Shown here in pieces: positions 1 to 8,912 of a stretch of 17,895 bases of DNA. Position numbers and translations under genes: made by a program. Source of the stretch: SYFY01 sp031385325 (GTDB lineage Bacteria > Pseudomonadota > Gammaproteobacteria > Pseudomonadales > Azotimanducaceae); NCBI GenBank assembly GCA_031385325.1, contig JANNBJ010000056.1:1-17895 (forward strand), written 5' to 3'. How positions within the stretch are numbered: position 1 is the stretch's first letter; every line of letters starts with the position of its first letter. The notes beneath the pieces were generated by a model. That model was given only the letters and a program-made list of their open reading frames with translations. It was not told where the DNA came from and ran no database searches.

Positions 1-169
1 GGACGCATTGCAGATTCTCGGCGGTGCCGGGTACACCAAACTGCACGCCGTCGAACGGCACTGGCGTGATGCCCGATTGACCAAGATCTTCGAAGGTACG
101 AGCGAGATACAACTGCGGATCATCTCGGATCGGCTGTTGGGCAAACCAACTAGCCGGAACAAAGCCTGA
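1..169 (+). CDS. Acyl-CoA dehydrogenase, C-terminal fragment
   Basis: The reading frame is open from base 2 to the TGA at 167-169 and gives the last 55 residues of an acyl-CoA dehydrogenase; the start lies outside the window. The stretch IFEGTSEIQ, followed by a short helical tail (LRIISDRLLG), is the hallmark C-terminal motif of the family. The Glu in (Y/F)EGTS is the catalytic base in medium-chain-type enzymes. The family oxidises acyl-CoA to trans-2-enoyl-CoA using FAD and passes electrons to ETF. The upstream LQILGGAGYTK segment also fits the flavin and dimer contact region of the family. Substrate chain length cannot be judged from this fragment. Confidence 0.93.
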   Translation, partial: DALQILGGAGYTKLHAVERHWRDARLTKIFEGTSEIQLRIISDRLLGKPTSRNKA

Positions 170-171
170 GG

Positions 172-197
172 GGGGCTATGCCCCGGGCAACATTTTT
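172..197 (+). terminator. Possible weak terminator after acyl-CoA dehydrogenase
   Basis: A short stem GGGGC/GCCCC (172-176 with 180-184) has a TAT loop and begins 2 bases after the stop codon. A five-T run lies at 193-197, about 8 bases beyond the stem. The distance to the T run makes it a poor match to a standard intrinsic terminator. Confidence 0.25.
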
Positions 198-398
198 CAG
201 CGCGCCGGGAAAACGCCAGATTTGATCATCTGGACTGGTTTTACAACTTGTCACCGGAACGAAATCGTGAGCAAAATCGGTGCGTCGGCTCAGGTTGGGG
301 TAATGCCTGTTCACTGACAACTTTCGGTTGGTACCTGCCGTTCCGTACCTGCCTTATCAAGATTGGGGAAAGCCGGGACAGCCGGCACAGGGGGATCA

Positions 399-2867
399 AT
401 GAAGTGTTTCCTGAGAACCGGTGCGTTTGTCGCCGCACTGTTAAACACGTTTCCCGTTGCAGGCTGGGCAGCCGAAGAAGCTGCAAAAGCAGACAACAGC
501 GTCATCGAAGAAATTCTCGTCACCACCAAGCGCGGTACCGGGATATCCACACAGGACATGACCGAGGCGGTGAGTGCTTTTTCCGGGGAGGCGCTGGAGC
601 GCATGTTCGCAACGACACTGGAGGACTTCAACGCCTCAGTGCCAAACGTTCAGCTTGAGCACGTGGGCTTGTTCGCTGCGGCTGGATCCTACTCGATGCG
701 AGGAGTCGGTAGTGCCGGTATCGAAAGTTTCGCCGACCCGGTCGTCGCCGTATTCGTCGACGACGTCTATTACTCACGTAACGCAGTCGCTTTGTTACAC
801 CTGTTCGACGTTGAAGAAGTCACGGCCTTACGCGGACCGCAAGGTATCCTGTACGGGCGCAATGCATTCGCCGGTGCAATATCGGTACGGACGAAGCGAC
901 CAGAAATGGACGAGTTCGGGCTGGATATTCAGGCGGAGGCCGGCAATGCCGGTCGTCATCAGTTTGGTGCCGTGATCAATGCGCCAATCATTGAGGACAA
1001 ACTGGCGTTCCGGGTGGCCGCGAACTACAACGAACTGGCCGGTTTCTTCAAGAACGACGGAATTTTCGTGCAGAGCTACAACCCGGCTACCCGAACCCTC
1101 GTCACCCGGATCGACGAAGACAAGAAAGGCGATCGAGAGAACGGCAATCGATCGGTCTACGTGCGGCCATCACTTCGGTTCGAGCCCAATGATGCTCTGC
1201 GCGTCGACGTCATTGGCGAAATCTGGAAGGACAAGGGGGACGGCACCGCAAACTGGAGCCAGTGTTATCAGCCGGGCAGTCTGCCCCCACCGCTCGGTAT
1301 CGGCCCGAGCGGCCGCCCGGCGGTGCATCAGTTCTTCGGATTCCCCTGCAAGGATCCGTTTGGCGATGACCGCTTCAATATCAAGGGCGATGGCAGCGAT
1401 CCATTCGAAGTTGGCTTCAACCTCGACCCGAATCAGACCAAGCAGGACATCTGGAGCGTCACGGTTGATGCATCCTACGATACGGATATCGGCACCTTCG
1501 AAGCGGTGCTGAGTCATCGTGACGAAGAAGAGGACATCACCACGGACACCGATGGCTATAACTGGGATGTGTTTTCGTCGACTCGTCTCCAGGAATTTGA
1601 ATCGTCACAGGTTGAATTGCGTTATCGAACCACGGTCAATGACCATATCGACATCATCGCCGGTGCCTTCTACTTTCAGGACGAGTATACGGTCGAGCAG
1701 TACCTGTGGATTTTTCTCGACAGCCAGTTGTTCGGCGGTGGTGGATTCAGCCGGGATAACCCATTCCTGAGTTGGGGTACCAATGGCCAGGAGCGCACTT
1801 CATGGGCAACCTTTGCCCAGGTCGACTGGGAATTCATGGACCAGTGGACTCTCAGCCTGGGTGGTCGCTACACGTACGAAAAGAAAGACGATGTCGTCGG
1901 CATGGCCATCAACGACAGCAATTGCCCTCCGGGCCGCACCCCACGCAGTATCCCGAAGCCGGCATGCAATGGCGTGCCGTTTGCCGGTAATGATCCCACC
2001 GACGTGCATGACTTCGACCCCATCGTTCGATTCGGCCCGGTCAGCGAAAACTGGAATGCGTTTTCTCCACGCATCGCACTCGAGTACCAGCCCCAGGATG
2101 ACGTGCTGCTATTTGCCTACTGGCAGCGTGCCTTCAAGTCGGGCGGATTCGTGAACAATGCCGGAACTTTCGCCGTCTTCTCGGTACCTTTTGACCAGGA
2201 GCAGGTCGACAACTATGAAGCTGGTATCAAGAGCCAGTGGCTGGAGAATCGCGTGCAGTTGAACGCCAACGTGTTTTTCTCGAAGTACAAGGATCTCCAG
2301 CGTGGTGTCATTCGCGCTGCACCGACCTCTACCGGCCAGGAAACGTTCACCGACAACGCCGCAGGCGCAGAAGCACTCGGGGTCGAAATTCAGTTCAGCG
2401 TGCTGCCCGTCGACAGTCTGACCTTGTACGGGAATGTCGGCTGGCTCGATATCGAATACAAGAATTTCGAAGCGGATCTGCTCGGCAATGGCATCGTTAC
2501 CGACAACTCGCAACTCGATCTGGTGCGCGCACCGAAGTGGGATTTGAACCTGGGCGCCCGATACGATTTCCCGGCCGTGGCCATCGGCAACTTCTCGGCG
2601 ATGGTGGGTTACGCCTACACCAGCAAGATGGTGCTGACAGTGCCAAACGATGTCGGATTTGATCGTCAGCCGGTTGGCATGTGGGATGCCCAACTCAACT
2701 GGGAGTCTGCCGATGGTCGATTCTGCGCATCGCTGTGGGGTAAAAATCTTAACGATGACGTTGAACGGCTGGGTGGCACTCCGGTCGCAACCCTGTTCGC
2801 TTTCGCTGCACCGACGCAGCCTCGACAGTATGGGCTGACCGTCAAGGCCAGTCTGGGTCGCAACTGA
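399..2867 (+). CDS. TonB-dependent outer-membrane receptor (first of two)
   Basis: An 822-residue TonB-dependent receptor. The frame is open from a TTG at 363, but the ATG at 399 is preferred. It has AGGGGG four bases upstream and opens a clear signal peptide (MKCFLRTGAFVAALL, ending near AGWA, residues 1-24). A TonB box (IEEILVTTKR, about 36-45) follows. The plug domain covers about 50-165 and includes SMRGVG, VFVDDVYY and the conserved RGPQGILYGRN (145-155). The rest is a 22-stranded barrel rich in aromatic, Asp and Asn residues, with repeats such as LSLGGRYTYE and SPRIALEYQP. The family imports siderophores, vitamins or organic ligands across the outer membrane using TonB-ExbBD energy. The last residue is Asn rather than the usual terminal aromatic. 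The ligand is unknown. Confidence 0.93.
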   Translation: MKCFLRTGAFVAALLNTFPVAGWAAEEAAKADNSVIEEILVTTKRGTGISTQDMTEAVSAFSGEALERMFATTLEDFNASVPNVQLEHVGLFAAAGSYSMRGVGSAGIESFADPVVAVFVDDVYYSRNAVALLHLFDVEEVTALRGPQGILYGRNAFAGAISVRTKRPEMDEFGLDIQAEAGNAGRHQFGAVINAPIIEDKLAFRVAANYNELAGFFKNDGIFVQSYNPATRTLVTRIDEDKKGDRENGNRSVYVRPSLRFEPNDALRVDVIGEIWKDKGDGTANWSQCYQPGSLPPPLGIGPSGRPAVHQFFGFPCKDPFGDDRFNIKGDGSDPFEVGFNLDPNQTKQDIWSVTVDASYDTDIGTFEAVLSHRDEEEDITTDTDGYNWDVFSSTRLQEFESSQVELRYRTTVNDHIDIIAGAFYFQDEYTVEQYLWIFLDSQLFGGGGFSRDNPFLSWGTNGQERTSWATFAQVDWEFMDQWTLSLGGRYTYEKKDDVVGMAINDSNCPPGRTPRSIPKPACNGVPFAGNDPTDVHDFDPIVRFGPVSENWNAFSPRIALEYQPQDDVLLFAYWQRAFKSGGFVNNAGTFAVFSVPFDQEQVDNYEAGIKSQWLENRVQLNANVFFSKYKDLQRGVIRAAPTSTGQETFTDNAAGAEALGVEIQFSVLPVDSLTLYGNVGWLDIEYKNFEADLLGNGIVTDNSQLDLVRAPKWDLNLGARYDFPAVAIGNFSAMVGYAYTSKMVLTVPNDVGFDRQPVGMWDAQLNWESADGRFCASLWGKNLNDDVERLGGTPVATLFAFAAPTQPRQYGLTVKASLGRN

Positions 2868-3549
2868 AACTGAACTGTTAGACAAACCCGGCGCCGCCGC
2901 TCGACGCCGGCGATGTGGCCAGGAAGCCTCGATGGAGGTTGGCGATTAGCCTACCTCTGTCTTTTCGGCTGATGAGTTGCTGGTCAGGTATTGCAATTGA
3001 CAAACGCCCCAATGACCAACAGGCAAGACTCGCACTGAACTAGCCAGGGGCTGTCGGTTTAGAAACCTAAGCTCGCCCGCCTGTTTCATTCGAGCCTGAA
3101 CCGGGTACGTACCGGGGAAATCGAGTTCCAAGCGCTGCCACTTGAGAAATTTGACGCTTCGCTCGCGCTGCACCGGACCAGTTCGGCCAGAAGAAACAGT
3201 ACCACTCGTTCTGGCTGTCCAGCACGCCGAAGGCGATCGCTCGGGTCCCGGACAGCAAGCCCGTCAAACTGGGCTATGCGAGTTTCATGAGGGGTTTCAT
3301 CTCCCCATCATGACCAGATCCCCTGCAATCACTCATACTCTTTTCATATTGAAAAGGAGCCATCTAGCCTATACGTGAATTACCGGGTAGGATCAAAACC
3401 GTCACGACTGTTGGTAATCGATAGTCTCGCTGGTTTGGTCCCGGATGGTTTGGGGAAACGCAGTTCCGGGACCTGATGTTTTGGCGAGGCACCCCCTGCA
3501 AAAAGTCCACAGACGTGCAAGCTTGAGTCAAATTTTCGGGAGAGAATTC
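2868..3549. other. 682 bp gap between the two receptor genes
   Basis: No gene is supported here. Just after the first receptor, a CCGGCG/CGCCGG hairpin (2888-2893 with 2905-2910) lacks a T run. A perfect 10-bp palindrome GGTACGTACC sits at 3104-3113. A short stretch with coding character lies at 3155-3313 (separate entry). A -35-like TTGAAA (3349-3354) and TATACG (3370-3375) are only 15 bp apart, so a promoter for the second receptor is possible but not convincing. The ribosome binding site of the next gene (GGGAGAG, about 3538-3544) lies at the end. Confidence 0.6.
3155..3313 (+). pseudogene. Possible remnant of an unidentified coding sequence
   Basis: Between a TGA at 3152 and a TGA at 3311 one frame reads as ordinary soluble protein, for example DQFGQKKQYHSFWL and KPVKLGYASFMRGF. 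It has codon choices like the genes around it (many NNC/NNG codons). There is no credible start. Just upstream a different frame (about 3107-3160) also reads plausibly as GEIEFQALPLEKFDAS, which would fit a frameshifted relic. I do not recognise the family. Chance is a real alternative at this length. Confidence 0.2.
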
Positions 3550-6132
3550 ATGGGTAGAGAGCATTCCGCCGCAAGGCGCGGATTCTCGATGTCTGCAATC
3601 GCCATCGCCTCCATGTTCGCAGGAACACAGGCGTTTGCGGCGGAACAGGCGTCGGGATCTGTGCTGGAAGAAATCATAGTAACAGGTACCAAGCGGGAGG
3701 CCGGTCAGCAGGACACGCCAATCGCTATTTCCACCATCACCGCCGACGCAATCAACAAATCATTCGCCAACGACATCCGTGCAGTTGCCGACCTCGCACC
3801 AAACGTCACGCTGACCAACCAGACCGGCTTCAACGCATTGGCCGGTGGTATCCGCGGTACGGGTTCGATCTCAATTCTGACCACGCAGGATCCCAGCGTC
3901 GGCATCATGATCGACGAGTTTGCGCTGAACCACGTGCAAACCCAGTTGGTTGAGCTGTACGACATTCAGCAGGTAGAAATCTACCGCGGTCCGCAAGGCA
4001 CGCTGTTCGGCAAGAACAGCACCGGCGGCATGATCGCGGTCACCACCATCCGTCCGGATCTCGAAGAGTTCGGTGCCGACGTACGTGTGGGCATGGGTGG
4101 TTACAAGGGTGGCGCAGATACCAAGAAACTGCAGGCCGCAGTCGATGTTCCATTGATCGAAGGCCAGCTCGGCCTGCGATTCGCGGGCAGCTATAGCCAG
4201 GAAGATGGTTTCTACACCAACGACAAGGATACTTCGACGCTGCGCAATGGATTCCTTGGCATTCCGGCATCCCTGATTCCTCCGGAAATCCGCAATCGTC
4301 CCACTGCGGGCGCTGGTGAGCGGCTGGGTGGCAAGGAAACGTTTGCCGGCAAGGTCAAGCTGCTCTGGCAACCCAACGACATGTACGAAGCCTACGCGAT
4401 CTATGAAAAGATCGATGACAACTCCGATTCCCCTCCGGGCATCAACGAAACCCCGGCCAACGAGGGATTCCTGCTGCCGCTGCTCGGCTTCCCGGGCATT
4501 CATCAAGCAGGTGTAGGTAACAAACCCTTCAGCACCGGCATGAGCCAGCAGGGTAACGGGATCAACATTCGCGATGGCCATCGGGTGAGCGTGAATGGTT
4601 ACTACCTGAACCAGCAACTGACGTTCGATCAGTTCTCCGTCAAGTCCATCACTGGTTTCCGACATCAGCAGGAGACCTTGCCCTCGACCTACACCGGGGA
4701 AGCGTTTGTCTCCTTGTTTGACGCCACCCGAAACCTGGAGCGTGATCAGTTCCAGCAGGAAATCCGTCTGCAGTCCGAGTTTGATGGTCCGCTCAATTTC
4801 ATCGCCGGTGGTGTGTACGCCAGTGATGACCTTGATTTCCGTTCCTACGCGACGGTTGGCCTGACTGGGTTGATTCCAACCGGTGGGGTAGATAGCCGGG
4901 GTTTCCTGAACTTCTTCAATGCGCGTAACTTCACGGGTGATCCGGGTACCGGACGAGTAGAACAAGAAAGGGATTCACTCGGCTTCTATGTCGACGGCAC
5001 CTACGAGTTTGCAGAGAAGTTTCGTCTGACGGCCGGCATTCGCTGGACCCAGGACAAGAAACACTTCATCAAACCCACAGGGGGTGGTGGTCCATGCAAC
5101 CAGTTCACCGAACTGTTTGATGCACGGCCGCGAAATGCTGCATTACCGCTGAACCTCGCCAGTAACTGCATCGACCTCGGCTCCGGTCGAGTCAGTCGGG
5201 CTGGGTTGCAAGGATCGCAGATCGATCAGCGTCATGCTGTGCTGCCTGACTCTGCTTATGCGATCCAGGTTGATGCCAAGGAAACGTGGGACGAAATTAC
5301 CTGGCGAACCGTGCTCGACTACGAACTCGACGACAAGCAGCTGGTGTACGGCAGCATTTCGACGGGTTTCCTGTCCGGCGGTTTTGCTGAAACCTGTTCA
5401 CAGGTCATCACCTGCCGCGCCTACGACCCTGAAACCAACATGAACTTCGAAGTGGGTTACAAGGGCGACTTGCTGGACAGCCGTCTGCGTTTGAACGTAG
5501 CCGCGTTTTTCACGAAGTTCGAAGATCTGCAGCGTAACCAGGTGTTCCGCTTCACCAACGCCGACGGTACGCCTGGCCAGGAAACAATCACCCTGAATGC
5601 CGGCAAGTCGGAAGCCAAGGGCATCGAGATCGAAACAACCTGGCTCGTTACCGATGCATTCCAGATCAAGGGCACGCTGGGCTGGCTGGACGCGGAGTAC
5701 ACCAAGTTCGACTTCTTCGTGAACAACACGATTGGGACGCTGGATCTGACCAGCCTCGACATTCCGTTTGCCGCCGAATGGCAGATCGGGCTTGAAGGTT
5801 CTTACGATCTGGTGCTCGATTCGGGTGCTTCGATGACGTTTGTACTGAGTGGCCACTACCAGTCCGAGTACGAAATGAGCCCGCTGGATGAAAGCGCAGC
5901 GAGTCGCGGAGTCATTCGTCAACCGACCTTCACGCAGTTTGAGGAGCGGGTGATGGTGAACGCCAACGTGACCTGGCACGACGCAGAAGATCGCTATTAC
6001 GCCACCCTCTATGGCAAGAACCTGCTGAATGAAGAGTACAGGGTGTCGGCCAACTCGGTCGGCGCGCTCTGGAACTTCACCATGTACGGTGCTCCACTGC
6101 AGTGGGGACTCGAACTGGGCGTGAAGCTCTGA
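3550..6132 (+). CDS. TonB-dependent outer-membrane receptor (second of two)
   Basis: An 860-residue TonB-dependent receptor. The frame is open from 3445, but the ATG at 3550 is chosen. GGGAGAG lies a few bases upstream, and the product opens with a signal peptide (MGREHSAARRGFSMSAIAIA, cleavage after AFA, residue 30). The TonB box LEEIIVTGTKRE is at 39-50. The plug runs to about residue 170 with DLAPNVTLTNQ, GIRGTG and IYRGPQGTLFGKNS. A large beta barrel follows and ends WGLELGVKL. It is paralogous in layout to the preceding receptor, but the two differ strongly in the loops, so they probably bind different ligands or act at different concentrations. The ligand is unknown. A strong terminator follows 40 bases after the stop. 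Confidence 0.94.
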   Translation: MGREHSAARRGFSMSAIAIASMFAGTQAFAAEQASGSVLEEIIVTGTKREAGQQDTPIAISTITADAINKSFANDIRAVADLAPNVTLTNQTGFNALAGGIRGTGSISILTTQDPSVGIMIDEFALNHVQTQLVELYDIQQVEIYRGPQGTLFGKNSTGGMIAVTTIRPDLEEFGADVRVGMGGYKGGADTKKLQAAVDVPLIEGQLGLRFAGSYSQEDGFYTNDKDTSTLRNGFLGIPASLIPPEIRNRPTAGAGERLGGKETFAGKVKLLWQPNDMYEAYAIYEKIDDNSDSPPGINETPANEGFLLPLLGFPGIHQAGVGNKPFSTGMSQQGNGINIRDGHRVSVNGYYLNQQLTFDQFSVKSITGFRHQQETLPSTYTGEAFVSLFDATRNLERDQFQQEIRLQSEFDGPLNFIAGGVYASDDLDFRSYATVGLTGLIPTGGVDSRGFLNFFNARNFTGDPGTGRVEQERDSLGFYVDGTYEFAEKFRLTAGIRWTQDKKHFIKPTGGGGPCNQFTELFDARPRNAALPLNLASNCIDLGSGRVSRAGLQGSQIDQRHAVLPDSAYAIQVDAKETWDEITWRTVLDYELDDKQLVYGSISTGFLSGGFAETCSQVITCRAYDPETNMNFEVGYKGDLLDSRLRLNVAAFFTKFEDLQRNQVFRFTNADGTPGQETITLNAGKSEAKGIEIETTWLVTDAFQIKGTLGWLDAEYTKFDFFVNNTIGTLDLTSLDIPFAAEWQIGLEGSYDLVLDSGASMTFVLSGHYQSEYEMSPLDESAASRGVIRQPTFTQFEERVMVNANVTWHDAEDRYYATLYGKNLLNEEYRVSANSVGALWNFTMYGAPLQWGLELGVKL

Positions 6133-6146
6133 GGTGTGATTCACCG

Positions 6147-6164
6147 ACATGACCTCGGTCATGT
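6147..6164. other. Perfect inverted repeat downstream of receptor gene
   Basis: ACATGAC (6147-6153) and GTCATGT (6158-6164) form a perfect 7-bp inverted repeat around CTCG. It sits between the receptor stop codon and the terminator. It could be an mRNA 3' stabilising stem or a dimeric regulator site for the downstream amidohydrolase. The sequence alone does not decide. Confidence 0.35.
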
Positions 6165-6174
6165 GAAGTGAAAG

Positions 6175-6201
6175 AAAGGCCGGCTTATGCCGGCCTTTTT
6201 T
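6175..6201 (+). terminator. Rho-independent terminator of second receptor
   Basis: The arms AAGGCCGGC (6176-6184) and GCCGGCCTT (6189-6197) close a TTAT loop and run into six Ts (6196-6201). This is a textbook intrinsic terminator 40 bases after the receptor stop. It separates the receptor from the amidohydrolase transcript. Confidence 0.92.
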
Positions 6202-6252
6202 ATGGGCGAATCAGACACAATCGTCTCCTGCCACCAACAGGAGCCACCCGTC

Positions 6253-7908
6253 ATGAAACCGACTAGAACCACCCGGCCTGCCCTCCTCGTTTCCCTCCTG
6301 TCCGTTCCTGGCATTCCCTTTGCCTCGGTGAACGCAGCAGAAGCCGTCGACTTGCTGGTTCACAACGGAACGATCGCGACAATCGACTCTCGCTTCTCCA
6401 CCGCTTCATCCATGGTCATACGGGATGATCGAATCGTTGCCATCGGTGGTGAGGAACTCGCCAAACGTTTCAACGCACACAAGACGCTGGATCTCGACGG
6501 GCAGTTTGTCATGCCGGGGTTCATCGACACGCACACCCATATGAGCGGTAATCCACCCTGGTACATCGACCTCACGAAAGTGCGGTCCATTGTCGAGATC
6601 ACGTCCCTGGTCAAGGCAAAGGCAGCAGCCCTGCCAAAAGGTCACTGGATTACCGGTTACGGCTGGTCTGAAGACGTACTCGCCGAACAGCGCCGACCGC
6701 TGCGGGATGACCTGGATGACGCGGCACCTGGGAATCCGGTGGGATTGACGCGAGCGGGAGGACACAGCGCGGTTTTCAATTCTGCGGCGCTGGCCATCGG
6801 CAAGATCGATGAACACACGGCTCAACCGGAAAGCGGCACGATTGAAAAAGGAAGGGATGGCCGGCTCAACGGCATCATCCGTGAACGTCATGAACTGCTG
6901 CTTGATCTGGCGCCGGTTGCAACCGACGACATCGTCCGCGACAGTTTCATCAGCAATCTGCGTGACCTCTTCAAGCTGGGTATCACCAGCATCGTGCAGG
7001 CGGCTGATTCAATCGACCACTATCCGGAGTGGCAACACGTCTACACCGAACATCGAGGAACCCTGCCTCGCGCAGCTGTTCAGGTTCGTTGGGAAGGTAA
7101 CGAACGCATGGCCGCATTTGGCAGCAGAACCGGCGCGGGTGATGAACACCTTCGCCTGGGTGCCATCAAGGTTTTTGCAGATGGGGGTTTCACTGGCCCC
7201 GCAGCGTTTACCAAAAAACCCTACAAGGGCATGGGTGAGTATCGTGGATCATTGACGATGAGTGAGGCTGAACTGGCCCGGATTTTCGATGAAGCACATC
7301 GCGCCGGCTGGCAGATTGGTGTCCACGCCATTGGTGACGCGGCCATCGAACTGGTGGTATCGCAACTGGCGACGATGCTGCTAACAACACCACGCGCCGA
7401 TCACCGCCACTATCTCAACCACTTCACCATTCGCCCCGCGGACGAGACAATGCAGGTGATGGCGGCCAATCACATCAGCATCACGCAGCAGCCCAACTTT
7501 ACCTATACGCTGGAAGGTCGATACGCCGCCTACCTCGGTAATGCCGAATTGCAGACCAACAATCCGCTGCGTTCACCGATGTCCCATGGTGTGTTGGTGG
7601 CCTTGTCGAGCGATATCCTGCCACTCGGACCCCTCGTCGGCATTCGCGCCGCAGTAACCCGCAAGGGCATGACCGGAAAGATCTACGGAGAAAACGAAAA
7701 GCTGACCATTCAGGAAGCCCTGACAGGCTACACCCGACTGGCTGCGTGGCTCACCTTCGAGGAAAATCTCAAGGGCTCGCTTGAACCGGGCAAACTCGCC
7801 GACTTCATCGTGCTCGGTCAGAACCCGCTCACGATCGATGCAGACAAGTTGATGGACGTGCCCGTACTGCAGACCTGGTTAGGGGGCAAGCGGGTGTGGA
7901 AAAAGTAA
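6253..7908 (+). CDS. Exported amidohydrolase, YtcJ/AepA-like (amidohydrolase family 3)
   Basis: A 551-residue metal-dependent hydrolase. The ATG at 6253 is preferred over the upstream in-frame start at 6187, which falls inside the terminator. AGGAG lies nine bases before 6253, and a signal peptide follows (MKPTRTTRPALLVSLLSVPG, cleavage near VNA, residue 28). The mature part starts with the family opening VDLLVHNGTIATID. Metal and catalytic positions visible are the HxH of GFIDTHTH (His94, His96), VHAIGDAA (His358, Asp362), NHFTIRP (His390) and LSSDILP (Asp454). KVFADGGFTG at 306-315 is also typical of YtcJ-like proteins. The family hydrolyses C-N bonds of amides or cyclic amides. The signal peptide points to periplasmic action, perhaps on a compound brought in by the adjacent receptors. 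The substrate is not known. Confidence 0.9.
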   Translation: MKPTRTTRPALLVSLLSVPGIPFASVNAAEAVDLLVHNGTIATIDSRFSTASSMVIRDDRIVAIGGEELAKRFNAHKTLDLDGQFVMPGFIDTHTHMSGNPPWYIDLTKVRSIVEITSLVKAKAAALPKGHWITGYGWSEDVLAEQRRPLRDDLDDAAPGNPVGLTRAGGHSAVFNSAALAIGKIDEHTAQPESGTIEKGRDGRLNGIIRERHELLLDLAPVATDDIVRDSFISNLRDLFKLGITSIVQAADSIDHYPEWQHVYTEHRGTLPRAAVQVRWEGNERMAAFGSRTGAGDEHLRLGAIKVFADGGFTGPAAFTKKPYKGMGEYRGSLTMSEAELARIFDEAHRAGWQIGVHAIGDAAIELVVSQLATMLLTTPRADHRHYLNHFTIRPADETMQVMAANHISITQQPNFTYTLEGRYAAYLGNAELQTNNPLRSPMSHGVLVALSSDILPLGPLVGIRAAVTRKGMTGKIYGENEKLTIQEALTGYTRLAAWLTFEENLKGSLEPGKLADFIVLGQNPLTIDADKLMDVPVLQTWLGGKRVWKK

Positions 7909-7944
7909 GGCCCGGTTACTCCAGGGAGTTCCCCCAGCCTGCCT

Positions 7945-8793
7945 TCAAGCCGCTCGCGGCCGCTCGGTTCCGACAATCGTCACCCGCTCGCCATAACGAG
8001 AGTGGGGATAGTAGTCCCACACCGCATGATGCTGCGTGCATCGATTATCCCAGAAGGTCAGCGTATTCGGCTGCCATTCCACTCGGCAATAGAGACGCGG
8101 CGTCGACGCGATGTGGTTGTACAGGAACTGCAGGATGGCCTTGCTCTCGGCTGGGGCCAACCCTTTGATGTGAGAGGTAAACCCGGAGTTGACGTACAAC
8201 ACCTTGCGACCGGTTTCCGGATGAACGATCACCAACGGGTGCTCATTGCGCGGATATTCCTTGCCATCCGGCGGCGCAACACGATACGAAGACTGGAACG
8301 GCAATGCGCCATCGTGTACCGCCGTCAGACCTTCAAGCATGCCCTTCATCGTCTCGCTGAGCAGTTCCCAGGCGAGGTACATGTCAGCGAACAGCGTGTC
8401 ACCGCCCCCCACTTCGGGTGTCTGGGTCATGTAGAGCATTGAACCCAGCGGCGGCACTTCATCGCAGGTGACATCGGTATGCCAGGCTTCACCCGCCGTA
8501 TAGCGTGAATCCTTGGTCGTTTTCACTTTGAGGATTTCCGGATCACCGCCATAACTGTGCTGCATCGGGTGCACGTGCAGCGAACCAAACCTGCGACCAA
8601 ACGCCTTGTGCTGATCCTGGGAGAGATGCTGGTCGCGGAATACCACCAGCTTCCAGTCAAGCCACGCCCGATACACTTCGCTGAACTGCTCGTTATCAAG
8701 TGGCTTCGACAGGTCCACCCCCTGAATCTCTGCGCCGATATGCGGTGTGAGACTGTTCACTCCGATCGTCTGAAAGCCCGTTTGCATGACCAT
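7945..8793 (-). CDS. TauD/TfdA-family Fe(II)/2-oxoglutarate dioxygenase
   Basis: A 282-residue cytoplasmic dioxygenase, close in length and layout to E. coli TauD. The frame opens at 8832, but only the ATG at 8793 has a good ribosome site (GGGAGAG at 8801-8807, 7 bases away); an ATG at 8787 is also possible. Iron ligands are visible as WHTDVT (His105, Asp107) and NRCTQHHA (His255). YGERVTI supplies the 2-oxoglutarate-binding Arg270. GGGDTLFADM (129-138) is the usual core strand. The reaction couples 2-oxoglutarate decarboxylation to substrate hydroxylation, often releasing sulfite, sulfate or a carboxy-ether group. Compared with TauD as I recall it, the HPVYPH and DNDNWH regions read HPMQHS and GEAWH. 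The taurine-contacting Tyr and Asn are therefore missing, and the substrate is probably not taurine. It is convergent with the amidohydrolase, 36 bp apart. Confidence 0.91.
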   Translation of the reverse strand: MVMQTGFQTIGVNSLTPHIGAEIQGVDLSKPLDNEQFSEVYRAWLDWKLVVFRDQHLSQDQHKAFGRRFGSLHVHPMQHSYGGDPEILKVKTTKDSRYTAGEAWHTDVTCDEVPPLGSMLYMTQTPEVGGGDTLFADMYLAWELLSETMKGMLEGLTAVHDGALPFQSSYRVAPPDGKEYPRNEHPLVIVHPETGRKVLYVNSGFTSHIKGLAPAESKAILQFLYNHIASTPRLYCRVEWQPNTLTFWDNRCTQHHAVWDYYPHSRYGERVTIVGTERPRAA

Positions 8794-8912
8794 CGTCCTG
8801 CTCTCCCGAATTGTCGTCCGCTGGTCGAGCATAACGCGAATGGATCAGTGGGAGCGACCACGGATGCCTGGTTTATGACCAACTGACCTGGTTCGGTCCA
8901 GCATCAAGTCCA

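Noticed and set aside
2888..2910. Terminator after the first receptor
   Set aside because: The CCGGCG/CGCCGG stem has an 11-base loop and no following T run.
3871..4965. Long minus-strand ORF of 364 codons inside the second receptor gene
   Set aside because: It is antisense to a well-supported receptor, has no recognisable domain and no ribosome site; GC-rich coding DNA often gives such shadows. The same holds for 5398-6162 and 2109-2885 on the minus strand.
8785..8832. Upstream start of the dioxygenase at 8832
   Set aside because: No ribosome site precedes it and the added residues are not part of the TauD fold; GGGAGAG favours 8793.
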